In this document: positions 35,629 to 46,416 of the stretch, piece after piece | Layout: each line of letters starts with the position of its first letter | Numbering within the stretch: position 1 is the first letter of the stretch | Source: Chimonanthus salicifolius | Taxonomy: Eukaryota; Streptophyta; Magnoliopsida; Laurales; Calycanthaceae | Assembly (NCBI GenBank): GCA_013350335.1 | Contig: CM023540.1 | Span: 18,667,828-18,731,827 of the forward strand | Reading direction: 5' to 3' | Length of the DNA: 64,000 nucleotides | Notes under the pieces: model-generated | The model's database searches: none | What the model was told of the DNA's origin: nothing | The model's input: only the letters and a program-made list of their open reading frames with translations | Position numbers and translations under genes: made by a program

Positions 35629-36706
35629 GATTCTACCTTATCTCTCATCTTAGTTGTGGAAAGATCCGCCGTGACGGTTTTTTTATTTTTTATTAAAAAA
35701 AAAAAGATTCTACCTTATCACTCATCTTAGTTGTGGAAAGATCCGCCGTGACGGTTTTTTTATTTTTTATTAAAAAAAGAAAAGATTCTACCTTATCACT
35801 CAACTTAGTTGTGGAAAGATCCGCCGGGACGGTTTTTTTATTTTTTATTAAAAAAAGAAAAGATTCTACCTTATCACTCATCTTAGTTGTGGAAAGATCA
35901 GCCGTGACGGTTTTTTTATTTTTTATTAAAAAAAGAAAAGATTCTACCTTATCACTCATCTTAGTTGTGGAAAGATCCGCCGTGACGGTTTTTTTATTTT
36001 TTATTAAATAAAGAAAAGATTCTACCTTATCACTCATCTTACTTGTGGAAAGATCCGCCGTGACAGTTTTTTTATTTTTTATTAAAAAAAGAAAAGATTC
36101 TACCTTATCACTCATCTTAGTTGTGGAAAGATCCGCCGTGACAGTTTTTTTATTTTTTATTAAAAAAAGAAAAGATTCTACCTTATCACTCATCTTAGTT
36201 GTGGAAAGATCAGCCGTGACGGTTTTTTTATTTTTTATTAAAAAAAGAAAAGATTCTACCTTATCACTCATCTTAGTTGTGGAAAGATCCGCCGTGACGG
36301 TTTTTTTATTTTTTATTAAATAAAGAAAAGATTCTACCTTATCACTCATCTTACTTGTGGAAAGATCCGCCGTGACAGTTTTTTTATTTTTTATTAAAAA
36401 AAGAAAAGATTCTACCTTATCACTCATCTTAGTTGTGGAAAGATCCGCCGTGACAGTTTTTTTATTTTTTATTAAAAAAAGAAAAGATTCTACCTTATCA
36501 CTCATCTTAGTTGTGGAAAGATCCGCCGTGATGGTTTTTTTATTTTTATTAAAAAAAGAAAAGATTCTACCTTATCACTCATCTTAGTTGTGGAAAGATC
36601 CGCCGTGACGGTTTTTTTATTTTTTATTAAAAAAAGAAAAGATTCTACCTTATCACTCATCTTAGTTGTGGAAAGATCCGCCATGACGGTTTTTTTATTT
36701 TTTATA
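35629..36706 (+). repeat. 78-bp minisatellite, about 14 copies, with a 312-bp higher-order period
   Basis: The landmark GATTCTACCTTATC recurs every 77-78 bp from 35629 to 36641. The unit also contains TTAGTTGTGGAAAGATCC, GCCGTGACGG, a T-run and an A-rich stretch. Variants recur four units apart: GATCAGCCGTGACGG near 35899 and 36211, and ATTAAATAAAG near 36003 and 36315. That shows a four-unit (312-bp) block was duplicated. Because 78 is divisible by three, open frames run through it on both strands; these are not genes. Sister sites have one copy (18165) and about two copies (60166). Confidence 0.95.
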
Positions 36707-37850
36707 TAATTGGACTTGGTTTGGTGTGGGAACCAACTTTTAAAGCCATTTGCTTTTAAGACAGTTCAGTTTTAAAAACATTTATATCATTGTTACAACG
36801 AGGTTTCTAATTTTTTTTATAATTTTATAAAATTAATTTGAATATTACAATTTATCATGTCATTAAAATGTTTTGCTGACTTGATGACTAAACATGATTT
36901 AATTTAACAGTTAAATCTAATTAGATAAAAAATTATGACAAAATAAATTAAATAAGTTATTTTTTGGATCATTGAGAATGAGATTAGCAGCAGCTCATAA
37001 CACTCAAACTCTTCTTTTATTCTTTTGATACATTGTCATATACTCATGTAGTATTTAACGGGTATACTCACAAAGTAATATTAAGAAGAATAATCCCTAT
37101 GTTCCAAAATATTTGTCCTATATGTATTTTGAAATTGTCCTAAATTACTTTTCTTATTTCTTTATTTTCACATTAAATCAAAGCTTTAATCTTTTTGATG
37201 AGCTCCAAATTACCTTCTAACGTGATGGAAAGACGGTATTCTTTAATGAGCTTTGACTTCCCCATATGCAGCAGTCTATGATTATTTTCACCTCCAACTC
37301 TCATCGTCTGAAATTATGCACTGTTGCATATTTAGGAAAGACTCACTGAGTACTAAATTAAGTTCATTGAGGGAGGGTTACGAATAATCTTACTAGCTCA
37401 AAATCATTCATATTATATTTGTATTGATTCAGAGAATTTATTAATAGGCTTTTGACGCACTCAGTGTGAAAATGATCCTTAAAAAATAAAAATAAAAATT
37501 GAATTGGAACAAGTATTTTGGGATGAAGAGAATATTATTTAAATGGTGACAAGTGTTAAAACATTATTGAACATGTAAATGAGAGGAATGTATTGAGCTC
37601 AGCCACTTTTTGAATATGTTAATAAATGAACAAGCTTTGGTTTTGAGATAAAATTCCTTGAAATCCGTTAGGCTTTTTAGCCTTTTCTTTTTAACATGAA
37701 ACCGAAGTCCATTGTCATCTCACAAGTTTAGCCTAGTCTAAAAGCCCTAACCTATTCTTTATGGCTAGGAGTGTTAATAAAAATGATCTTAAATATAAAA
37801 TAGTTATTAGACCTGTAATATTTTATAGAATAAATTGTTGGATACCAAAG
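36707..37850. other. Start of unit 2, no gene seen
   Basis: 36707-37080 matches 18396-18770 and 60262-60640, including GGACTTGGTTTGGTGTG. 37081-37800 is largely specific to this unit, AT-rich and without a recognisable frame. Confidence 0.5.
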
Positions 37851-38042
37851 ATAGCACCCCACCCAAGTCTCACATCGATTGTGGAGTTGGGTGGAGGGGG
37901 TTATATATGAGGAGGCAAAGCCCCTCTCCATCACAATGCCTTTGGGCCTGGCCACATGGGCCAGGGCCCAGAACAAAGCAGTGAGGGCCCATATGGGGTC
38001 CAAAGCAGACACTATTGTGTTGGGTAGGGTCGGGTCGTTACA
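37851..38042 (+). mobile_element. TRIM solo LTR, unit 2
   Basis: 192 bp matching the 3' LTR at 2322-2514 (GCACCCCACCCAAGT, CACATCG, GGTCGGGTCGTTACA). It is flanked by CAAAG on both sides, the right copy offset by one G. The unit 3 equivalent near 60715 has no insertion. The internal region and second LTR seen at 2160-2514 are absent, as expected after LTR-LTR recombination. Confidence 0.8.
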
Positions 38043-38268
38043 GCAAAGAAAAATAAACAAAGAGAAGATAAAAAAAGACATGACAAAAAATAAATCGATT
38101 GACTGTATAATTAATGATAGGTCAAATGGAAAAGTAAAACTTAGGAAATCAACACCAAATAGATAAAAAAATTAACTTTTATAATGATAATAATCATGAT
38201 GAACAAATATCAAATTAAAATTTAAAATAGGATCATAAAATGGCCTTTACATTAAAGCCCTATTCAAA

Positions 38269-38546
38269 GGGTGCCCATTCTAACACGGGCATTACCTTTT
38301 AGAAGGCATGGGTTTTATTGAACTTCCCATTTTGCCCCCCATCCATCCACAGAAATAGGTTCACTTTCCAGTGAATCGGTTAACTTACTGGTTCACTCAT
38401 GACTCTTTCTATTTCCAAGTGAATCGATGCAATCGACAAGTGAACCGACTCACTGAAAAGTGAACCGATTTCTGTGGGGGTAAAGTGAGAAATCCGAAAA
38501 ACCCGTGCCTCCTAAAAGATAATGCCCGTGTTAGGATGGGTGTACC
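38269..38546. mobile_element. Foldback MITE 'M', unit 2 copy with internal deletion
   Basis: The left end GGGTGCCCATTCTAACACG is mirrored at the right (GTGTTAGGATGGGTGTACC), with a shorter palindrome core than the copy at 2741-3076. Confidence 0.65.
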
Positions 38547-38550
38547 TTTG

Positions 38551-39275
38551 TCCATAAACGGTCTTCCACGAGCAGGATTAGTTTTTTCATTTGTTAAAAC
38601 AAGTGACTTTGGACTATTCAACAGATTGTGAACAAGCGTAAGCTTCGATGATTATGAGCTTCGACTTGGGTGAATGAAAGCCCAACAAAATCCTGGCCCA
38701 CAAAATGATAAAAATAAATAAAAAGAGCGAACGGAGAAACAATTTAAGATCCAGCCACAATGCTACAAACCCGCCACCTTATTTATCATCACATTTTTAA
38801 TCACTATTGCTTATTTTATGGGAGTGGAAGTGGGCTATTTTCTTCTATTACTGGTAACTATAATTGTCCGTCATCGTCGTCGTCGTCCTCACTATCATTT
38901 GAACTGATTGCTACACTGAGCTGCATCTCTTACCACTCATCTAAAATATCGTCGAAATCGGTTCACTCACCGGTGCGGTCGGTACACCGAACTGCACTCT
39001 TTCCATTTCCAAGTGAATCGGTTCACTCATCGGTGCACCAGACACGTGAACCGATTCACTAGAAAGTGAACTGATTTATATGGGGCCAAACTGGGAAATC
39101 CAAAAAACTCGTGCCTCCTACAAGATAATGCACGTGTTAGGATAGGTGTGCCTTTGTCCATAAACGGTCTTCCACGAGCAGGATTAGTTTTTTCATTTGT
39201 TAAAACAAGTGACCTTGGACTACCCAACAGATTGTGAACAGGCCTAAGCTTCGATGATTATGGGCTTCGGCTTGG
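38551..39275. repeat. 606-bp array, unit 2 copy
   Basis: TCCATAAACGG at 38551 and 39157 gives a 606-bp period. It includes the MITE fragment 38954-39152 and the acidic gene-end frame near 38870-38950. It has one full unit, where unit 0 has two. Confidence 0.75.
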
Positions 39276-39720
39276 GTTTTCTTTTTTATTTTGGCACCCA
39301 GTCATTCATCTCAGCCCATTGTTTTATCTGAAAAATATTTCATAGTTCCTCCACAAATGGTATAATTAGGTAAGTGGAAATTCTTGTTTTAACATAATAA
39401 CTTGACTTGCATTTAATTTGAAAATAAATTTCAAGTGAAAAACCATGACACACGTCTCTAGATCTTTAGACATTTGATTACTCAACTGTATATAAGTAGT
39501 AAATTAAATTAAATATAACTTTATGTACATACTATAACTTTTTAAAAATTAAATTAAATATTTCTAAAGGATACCACTCACAAGGCAGCAGTGAGAAGAA
39601 AAAATAATACAAATGTTAAAGTTGTGCATATTAACAATCTTGGTATGCCCATACATTCGTAAGATTCCAACCCAACCAAAAGTTGTTCTCTGATGAAGTA
39701 GTATGTTTCATTCATAATTC
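39276..39720. other. 3' flank of NLR 2
   Basis: It matches 20450-20800 and then 21120-21210, so about 300 bp present in unit 1 are deleted here (junction near 39620). No gene is seen. Confidence 0.5.
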
Positions 39721-39788
39721 CTGCCAAAAAAAAGAAAATTAAATTTTATTAAATTCAATCTCATTCAAACTTGAAAGGCACAATTTCC

Positions 39789-42638
39789 TTATACCAGTTT
39801 ACCGTTAATCCAAAGATACTGAAGCGTGGGGGGCCGCTCCTCTTCAGGCAAAGACATAATGTGCGGGCACCTGTAGATATGCAGACGCTCGAGGGAGGTG
39901 AGGTTCCGCAGCCCCTTGGGCATGGACTTGAGATTAACACAATAGGCAACAATAAGTCTTCTAATGGGAGCAGAGACTCCTGTTCCTTGCAACGTGTCCA
40001 ACTCCGACAAAGATATGAGACTTTGGCAATTCTCAATGGACAAATTTTCCAATCGATTAAGGTGTTGAAACAATCCTTCAGGCAGTGATACTAGCTCTGG
40101 AAATGAAATTATTGATAAAGAGGTAAGAGTTGTGAAGTGAAACACTGACCTCAACAACATCTCATTGCATTTCTCCAGTTTCAACTCACGAAGAGATGGG
40201 AGCAAAGGAATGGTAGTCAATTGCTGGCAATTGTAAATTCCAAGGGTCGAGAGCTGTGAATTTAGCATCCAGCTTGGGAACCTAGTGCCTCCATAGTTCT
40301 CTAGTGATAGCGCTTTGAGGTTAGTGTTAGGTTGAAGGACTTCAAGTATCTCCATTGCCTGATGTGATGCTGCCTCATTTTCTTGGTTTCTTTCAGCATA
40401 TTCTTTACTCCATTCCAACACTAGCTTCTGAATGTGTGTTTTATTCTTCATATTGACATCTATAGCTGCTTCCGCATTTTCCACATTCTCCAGCTGTGAA
40501 ATGGAGATTTCTCCTCTAAGTTCTGTCAGGCTCTTCAACTCTCCAATTCCATATCCACTCTCGCTACCCACGATAAATTTGGACAGCGTTTGTAAACAAG
40601 TCAGCTTGCCAATTCCCTGTGGCATACATTTCAATTTGTCACAACGTTCTAGATCAAGATGTTGGAGGTTTACAAGTTTTCTTGTTTCTTTTGGTAGCTG
40701 GAGAAGTTCACTGCAAAATTGTAGCCTCAGTATTTGAAGATTGTAACAACTGCTAAGTGATTCAGGTAGACTGCATATAGATGTAGAAGAGAGGTCAAGA
40801 TAGCGCAGATGTTTCAAGTTGCAAATTTTATCTGGCAACTCTGTTATCCAAGAACGACTCAAATGTAGTACACGTAGGCATGACAACCTCGCAACCAAAT
40901 CACACAGGACGTCGTTGTTGCCGATGATAAAAGAACAACCAAAACCAAATACCAACATAAATGTCCGCAAGTTCTTGGATTTTTCAAAAGCTTCAACATT
41001 TATTTCCATCGTATCTGCATCTGCGCTGTAAACAAATTGTAAATGGCGAGCTTTCTCAGGAATATGACTTTTCTTCCCATTTTCAATTCTAATACACACT
41101 CCGTTCGAAATTGATTGCGCCAAGTCATGTATGAGATCGTGCATTTTATAATATAAATATCCATATACCGTTACCTCTGAATGAAAAAAGGATCTCGACA
41201 ACAAATCATCAAAATAATGGCTCCCTATCTCCTCCAAACGCCTTCCCTCTATTGGCCAAATAAAACCTTCGACAATCCAAAATCGGATCAACTCATCCTT
41301 CTTAAATATGTAATCTTTAGGAAAAATGGAACAGTATGCAAAACACTGCTTAAGATGTGTTGGCAAATGATGATAGCTTAACTTAAGAGTTGGTAAGATG
41401 TCATCATGTTTGACTGGTAAGTTCCAAATTTCACTTTCTAAGATACTTCTCCAGTAACTTTCATCTCTTCTGGAAGATAAAAGACCTCCAATTGCCTTTA
41501 ATGCCAAAGGTAAACCCTGACACTTGCGGACAAGTTTCTCTCCAATTTCTAACAAATTTGGATGTGCATTGCTTCCCTCATTTGCAAATGCATGTGTTAT
41601 GAACAATGCCATGCAGTGATCATCTGGAAGAATTTCCAATCGGTAGGCATGAATGGCACCCATGGTTGATGAAACGGTATCACTCCTTGTAGTCGCTAAT
41701 ATTTTACTTCCTTGTGCACCGACATTAAATGGAACCCTCAGTCTATCCCAAACATTGTGGTTTTCATTCCACACATCATCTAACACAATTAAAAACCTCT
41801 TTCTCCTCAAAATACCCTCAAGCCTACGTTGTATTGCGTCAAGGCCTGATAAGTTACAGCTTTTTCCAGTGGCCGATTCTATGATGTCTCTGTTAAGCCT
41901 TTGCAGATCAAAATCTTCAGACACACAAACCCACGCTCGAAGATCGAAATGATTCTTTATATTCTCATCATTATAAACAAGCTGCACGAGGGTTGTTTTC
42001 CCAAGGCCGCCCATGCCTACTATGGAAATCACAGTAGCATTTTTTCCATTGGAATTATCATTCGACATCAGCAAGTCTATTATCCGAATTTTATCCTCTG
42101 TCCTGCCACAGGTGTTGGATTCGTCCACTAAGGAACTAGTGAGTGGTCGGACTCTATCTTCGAGCAGGCTCCTGCCATCTCTCTCTCTAAGATGGAAGTA
42201 GTCTCTCTCTTTAGAGATTTTATCTAATCGACTGTTGATCTCTTTAATCTTCTGTGCTATGTGATGTGGAAATTGTAGTGAGTTTGAAGTAAAAGATGGC
42301 AAGAAACTCAGTACCTTTCTCTTCTTGCGAGCTTCAGTTGTGCCATCCACTTTTGATCGTAGGACTTCATATGCCAACTCGTCCAGTACGTCATCCGCAT
42401 CATAAGCAACATCTTTAAGCTTTCCTAGCCAATCTTTCACAGCTTTGTCCTTCAGTTGCCTTTCCTCTGCATCTTCAAGCACTGCTTTGATGCTTGATAG
42501 TGTGCTTGACAGATTGTCAAGATCCTCATCGAGATTCCATTTGGATCGGACTTCATCTATCAGTGAGGATGCCATGGTTTCGAGTATCACATTCAAAAGA
42601 GGGGAAAGAATAGCTTCAGCCATGGTTGTATTCTGCAA
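39789..42638 (-). CDS. CC-NB-LRR disease resistance protein, NLR 2, shortened LRR
   Basis: Paralogue of NLR 1, 949 aa, one exon. It has the same coiled coil (DADDVLDE at 80-87) and a complete NB-ARC: P-loop GMGGLGKTT 208-216, kinase-2 LIVLDDVW 283-290, RNBS-B ILATTRS 313-319, CQGLPLAL 373-380, CFAYCSIFPKDY 432-443, MHD 499-501. Relative to NLR 1, about 102 residues are missing from the LRR between SWMLN and QQLTTIPLLP, in frame; the stretch with LPPLGQLRFLQ, GREFC and the WCEVE block is gone. The LRR surface is otherwise diverged, while coiled coil and NB-ARC are nearly identical. Met6 (MAEAILSPLL, 42623) is the likelier start. The last codons overlap a predicted splice donor. Probably functional, with changed recognition; that is inference. 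Confidence 0.94.
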   Translation of the reverse strand: MQNTTMAEAILSPLLNVILETMASSLIDEVRSKWNLDEDLDNLSSTLSSIKAVLEDAEERQLKDKAVKDWLGKLKDVAYDADDVLDELAYEVLRSKVDGTTEARKKRKVLSFLPSFTSNSLQFPHHIAQKIKEINSRLDKISKERDYFHLRERDGRSLLEDRVRPLTSSLVDESNTCGRTEDKIRIIDLLMSNDNSNGKNATVISIVGMGGLGKTTLVQLVYNDENIKNHFDLRAWVCVSEDFDLQRLNRDIIESATGKSCNLSGLDAIQRRLEGILRRKRFLIVLDDVWNENHNVWDRLRVPFNVGAQGSKILATTRSDTVSSTMGAIHAYRLEILPDDHCMALFITHAFANEGSNAHPNLLEIGEKLVRKCQGLPLALKAIGGLLSSRRDESYWRSILESEIWNLPVKHDDILPTLKLSYHHLPTHLKQCFAYCSIFPKDYIFKKDELIRFWIVEGFIWPIEGRRLEEIGSHYFDDLLSRSFFHSEVTVYGYLYYKMHDLIHDLAQSISNGVCIRIENGKKSHIPEKARHLQFVYSADADTMEINVEAFEKSKNLRTFMLVFGFGCSFIIGNNDVLCDLVARLSCLRVLHLSRSWITELPDKICNLKHLRYLDLSSTSICSLPESLSSCYNLQILRLQFCSELLQLPKETRKLVNLQHLDLERCDKLKCMPQGIGKLTCLQTLSKFIVGSESGYGIGELKSLTELRGEISISQLENVENAEAAIDVNMKNKTHIQKLVLEWSKEYAERNQENEAASHQAMEILEVLQPNTNLKALSLENYGGTRFPSWMLNSQLSTLGIYNCQQLTTIPLLPSLRELKLEKCNEMLLRSVFHFTTLTSLSIISFPELVSLPEGLFQHLNRLENLSIENCQSLISLSELDTLQGTGVSAPIRRLIVAYCVNLKSMPKGLRNLTSLERLHIYRCPHIMSLPEEERPPTLQYLWINGKLV

Positions 42639-42703
42639 GAATGGAAGGAAGACACCACTCTAGACAAGCAGAGATGTTTTGTGCTGCTTCAGTTTGGATA
42701 CGA

Positions 42704-42727
42704 GTATATTACATTAGTGGATTGACC
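42704..42727 (-). promoter_or_regulatory. Core promoter region of NLR 2
   Basis: The position equivalent to the NLR 1 TATA box reads TAATATAC on the minus strand (42704-42711), one base changed from TTATATAC. The W-box core TTGACC is kept at 42722-42727. Confidence 0.4.
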
Positions 42728-42747
42728 TGAGGCGACGACTTCAAATC

Positions 42748-43282
42748 CAAGGACTAAAGATTTAATTAAATATAATAAGATTAAATCTTATATTTTCATC
42801 ATTTATAAAGTTTAAATTTTAAATTTTAAAAATATACTGTGGAGATCATGGTTTTAAAACTCATTATAACCATCACACTATCAAAAATAAATAGGAAAAT
42901 TCCATCTTCCCTGTTCTACCATGGTAAGTCTTATTAACATCATTAAATTAGTGGAGTCTTATAACCCCAAATAGGATAGCTCAACTTTCAACATTTTGCA
43001 TCAAGGCATAACTCAATAGCTATCTAATAGAAGTGCAGGACATCGTTAGAAGGAGGAGTTTAGTAAAATTTTACTTGGAGTTTTTCCTTCTATTTTTAAA
43101 AAAATTAATCGAGTCTTATAGAAATTAAGGAGAGGTTGAGTTTGAATCAACTCGAAGTTTCTATGGATTTTAAAACCATGATCTCCACTGTACATCTGTA
43201 AAATTTAAAATTTTAAAAACTTTAAAAATGATGAAAATATAAAGATTTAATCTTATTATATTTCATTAAATCTTTAGTCTTG
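42748..43282. repeat. Long inverted repeat (hairpin) upstream of NLR 2
   Basis: The left arm 42748-42860 and right arm about 43167-43282 are inverted copies of about 113 bp. Matching blocks include GACTAAAGATTTAAT, ATATAATAAGATTAAATCT, TATTTTCATCATTT and GGAGATCATGGTTTTAAAA. The loop is about 300 bp and non-coding. In NLR 1 only the outermost ~40 bp of the left arm exist (24570-24608), so the right arm carries an inverted copy of native flank. Confidence 0.8.
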
Positions 43283-46200
43283 AATAACCTGGACTGTGGT
43301 CCATCGTATGCATACTACAAGTGATTTTTGGGTAGTTGTCCAAAGTCGAGAAGTAGATAGAATTTACGCCTTGGATTTAATTTGAAAATAAATTTCAAGT
43401 AAAAAGCCTGCTAATTTGATTGAGATAGCCTTGTCACATTTGATGAGTGGGTCTCACGATTAGGACTTCTATCAAATGCCAGTCAAGTCTGCCTGACACC
43501 CCCTCTGTTGGTGGACAGACTTTTGTTATGAGTTTAGCAAATTAATATTTTAATCATTTAATATGAAGTAATTAAATTTTTCTTTGATAAGAAGGAAAAA
43601 AAAGAAGTTATAATATGACAAATAAAATTATTGAGATTCTTCTCTTTATGAGTTTAGATTAGAAGTTATTAACGAAGTTGAAATTTATGTACATAGTATA
43701 ACTTTTAAAAAAATAAAATTCAAATATTAAAAATATAATCAATCATCTGTGCATTCGAACACTTTATTTTTAATAATTTTTTTTTAAAAAAGTTTATTGA
43801 AGCTAAATGAATAAATTTGGGGAATCAATTTCCCGGAAAGAACAGAGGCCAACTCCTAAAGCTGCAGTCAAGTCAATATCGTCGGTGGAGTGAGACCCAC
43901 ACGCCTACGCGTGCTGGAAAGAAGAAACAAGTCAAGTCTTCTTTCAGTGACAACACAATAGTTTTAAGTTTTTAACGATGCCAGCGAATACTTTTCTCTA
44001 GTTAGGTGAAGAATGCTGCAGTAAAAGAAGAAATGTCTCCAGAAAAGTTTATTAAAAGTGGATGAAAACATTGAACCATCTTCTATATCTGGTGCAAATA
44101 AGATTTTAGAAGGTAATTTGAGTTGATTGGGAAAATGAAATATCGGTTGAATCAAATCAAGCTCAAAAACATTTAAATCGAGTGAAAACAATATGTTATT
44201 ACATGCTGTCAAGTGTCAACTGAACTCAAAACTTATTAAAATGATCAAATTCAAATTGAAAAATAAAATATTATTATCTGTAGAGTGTAGACATTCTAGT
44301 TCAACCTAAAAAAATATGATATCCGCCGATTTATTGAATATTATTTTTTTATTCTGAAAAATAAAAAACTGCCGAAATTTTAGCTGTGTAATTAGGATTT
44401 GAAGATACTTAGGGCCATTAAAATAGTCATTTTAGAATTTATTGGACAGCAAAACTAGATTTTCCTTTTATTCTTCCGTCCTATCTTTCTTTTTAATTTC
44501 TTCTTTTATACTATACCTAATTTGCTCTCAAAAGGAAATTCAACCCAAGGGTACTGTACTTAATTTGCTCTCAAAATGAAATCCAGCCCAAGGTTAGGTC
44601 AACGTTGGGACAGAAATTCAAATTTCAATTTCTTCCATATTTAATTTGATCTCAAAGGAAATTCAGCCCAAGGTTGGATGGCAACACTAATTTAGTGAAC
44701 ACTAAGGCTGAATTTTCCTTTTATTCTTTTTTCTTTTCTTCCTTTTTCAATTCCTTTCATATTTAATTTGCTGTCAAAAGGAAATCCAGCCTAAAGTTGG
44801 TTCAACACTGGTTTTAACTTCCTCACTTTTCTCAATCTTTTGTTCCACCGAAAAAAGAGCTTCTAGCTGATTTTTTTTCCTATCTATATTTTTCTTTGTT
44901 TGGTTGATCCAAATTTACAAAACTCATAATTAAAAGAAATTTCAGCTAAAGTTTCCAAAATTTTATCCCAATTTTGAATTCAAAATCATAAAAAAATAAT
45001 GATAAATAATTTAATGATCACTTCAAATTCTTATTATAATTTCTTGTAATTTTTCATTTATTTTTTTAAACATTTAAAATTATTGAGTTCGTATATTTAA
45101 AAAAAAATTGAATATGTAAATGATCAATATTTAATGAAAAAATTATATAACCAATAAGTTCATAATTTTCTGCATTTTCTATATTTTTTTGGATTTTTTT
45201 GAAAAAAATAAAATAAAAAAATCAGATAAAAGAAAATGATATCGACCGATATGACTGATATAATTCAAAAGGGATATTTAAGCCTCTGGGTCTTAGACCC
45301 CTCAAATCTAATCGAGTCAATGACTAAAACTATCACATTGCAAGGCAAAGTTGTCCAGAGCCTATCCACTTACATCTCTAAAATATAAGTGGACTCCTAT
45401 AAAAATGAGTTGGATTATTAAGCCTTGAGTGTGACTTCAAAGACCACATGAATTTATTAGTGTGTTAGGCCTCATATTTAAAAGAAGGATACGTCAATAA
45501 AATCAAGAGGCCCAAAACTATTATTTGATGTTTTGACCATATCAATGGCCAACATATCCGTGATGGTACAGTAAATTCAACATATGGCCCATAAATTAAT
45601 CAAGTGGGCTCACTTATTTTCACAAAATGGATCCTGCTTTTCTTTTTTTACTTCGTCGCCTATCCATTCATCTCAGCCTATTGTTTTACCTGAAAATATT
45701 TCATGGTTCCTTCAAGAATGGTATAATTAGGTAAGTGGAAATTCTTGGTTTTAACGTAATAACTTGACTTGTATTTAATTTGAAAATAAATTTCAAAAGG
45801 AAAAAACCTGCTAAAATTGATTGAGCTTGATATTTTTAATCACTTAATATAAAGTGATTAATTTTTTGTTCATAAAGAAAAAAAAAAAGAAATTAAATAT
45901 TAGTTCTCCGAGAAATAAAATTATTGAGATTGTTCTCTTTATGAACTTAGATTAGAAGTTATTAAAAGAGTTGAAATTAATGTGCACGGTATAACTTTTT
46001 AAAAAATAAAATAAATATTTCCAAAAAATACTTCTCACATGACAGCAGTGAGAGATAATAAAATTCAAATATTAAAATATAAATAATCATCTCAACATCA
46101 GAAACACTGTAATTTTAATAATTTTTTTTTAAGTCACTTTCCCCGAAAGCACATAGGCCTAACTCTTTCTGCTGGTCAAGTCATTTTCGTCGGTGGAGTG

Positions 46201-46416
46201 GGACCCACACGTCTAAGAAAAAGAGAAGATCCTATGATTACTACCTCTAAAGAGAGACCAACCCACTCAAGTCTTCCTCACCCACGGACAGACATTAGTG
46301 GTGGGTTCACCTCTTTAAAGAACGTGGTTTAGTGATGGGTTCGCCTCTTTCAAATTTAAATTGACTATTTATTTTGAATACAAAGATATTATATATATAT
46401 GCAAGTATTTTTTAAA
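43283..46416. other. Upstream region of NLR 2, no gene seen
   Basis: 43310-44215 matches 24630-25540, and 45770-46410 matches 25790-26400. 44220-45290 is an insertion specific to unit 2, described separately. TGCCAGCGAATACTTTTCTC at about 43980 recurs at 25358, 29292 and 55500 in slightly varied form. Confidence 0.5.
44490..44810. repeat. Irregular direct repeats with CTCAAAAGGAAATTC motif
   Basis: AATTTGCTCTCAAAAGGAAA-type units, each followed by an (A/G)CCCAAGG-type motif, start near 44519, 44561, 44643 and 44765. Spacing is uneven and TTTTCCTTTTATTC stretches lie between. The block is absent from unit 1. An ATATCGACCGATAT word at about 45238 suggests its right end belongs to the dispersed ATATCGG repeat. 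Confidence 0.5.

Noticed and set aside
35693..36505. A 270-codon minus-strand frame with a 26-residue repeat, and plus-strand equivalents
   Set aside because: It is the 78-bp minisatellite read in frame; 78 is a multiple of three, so open frames appear on both strands. Sister sites have one or two units and no gene.
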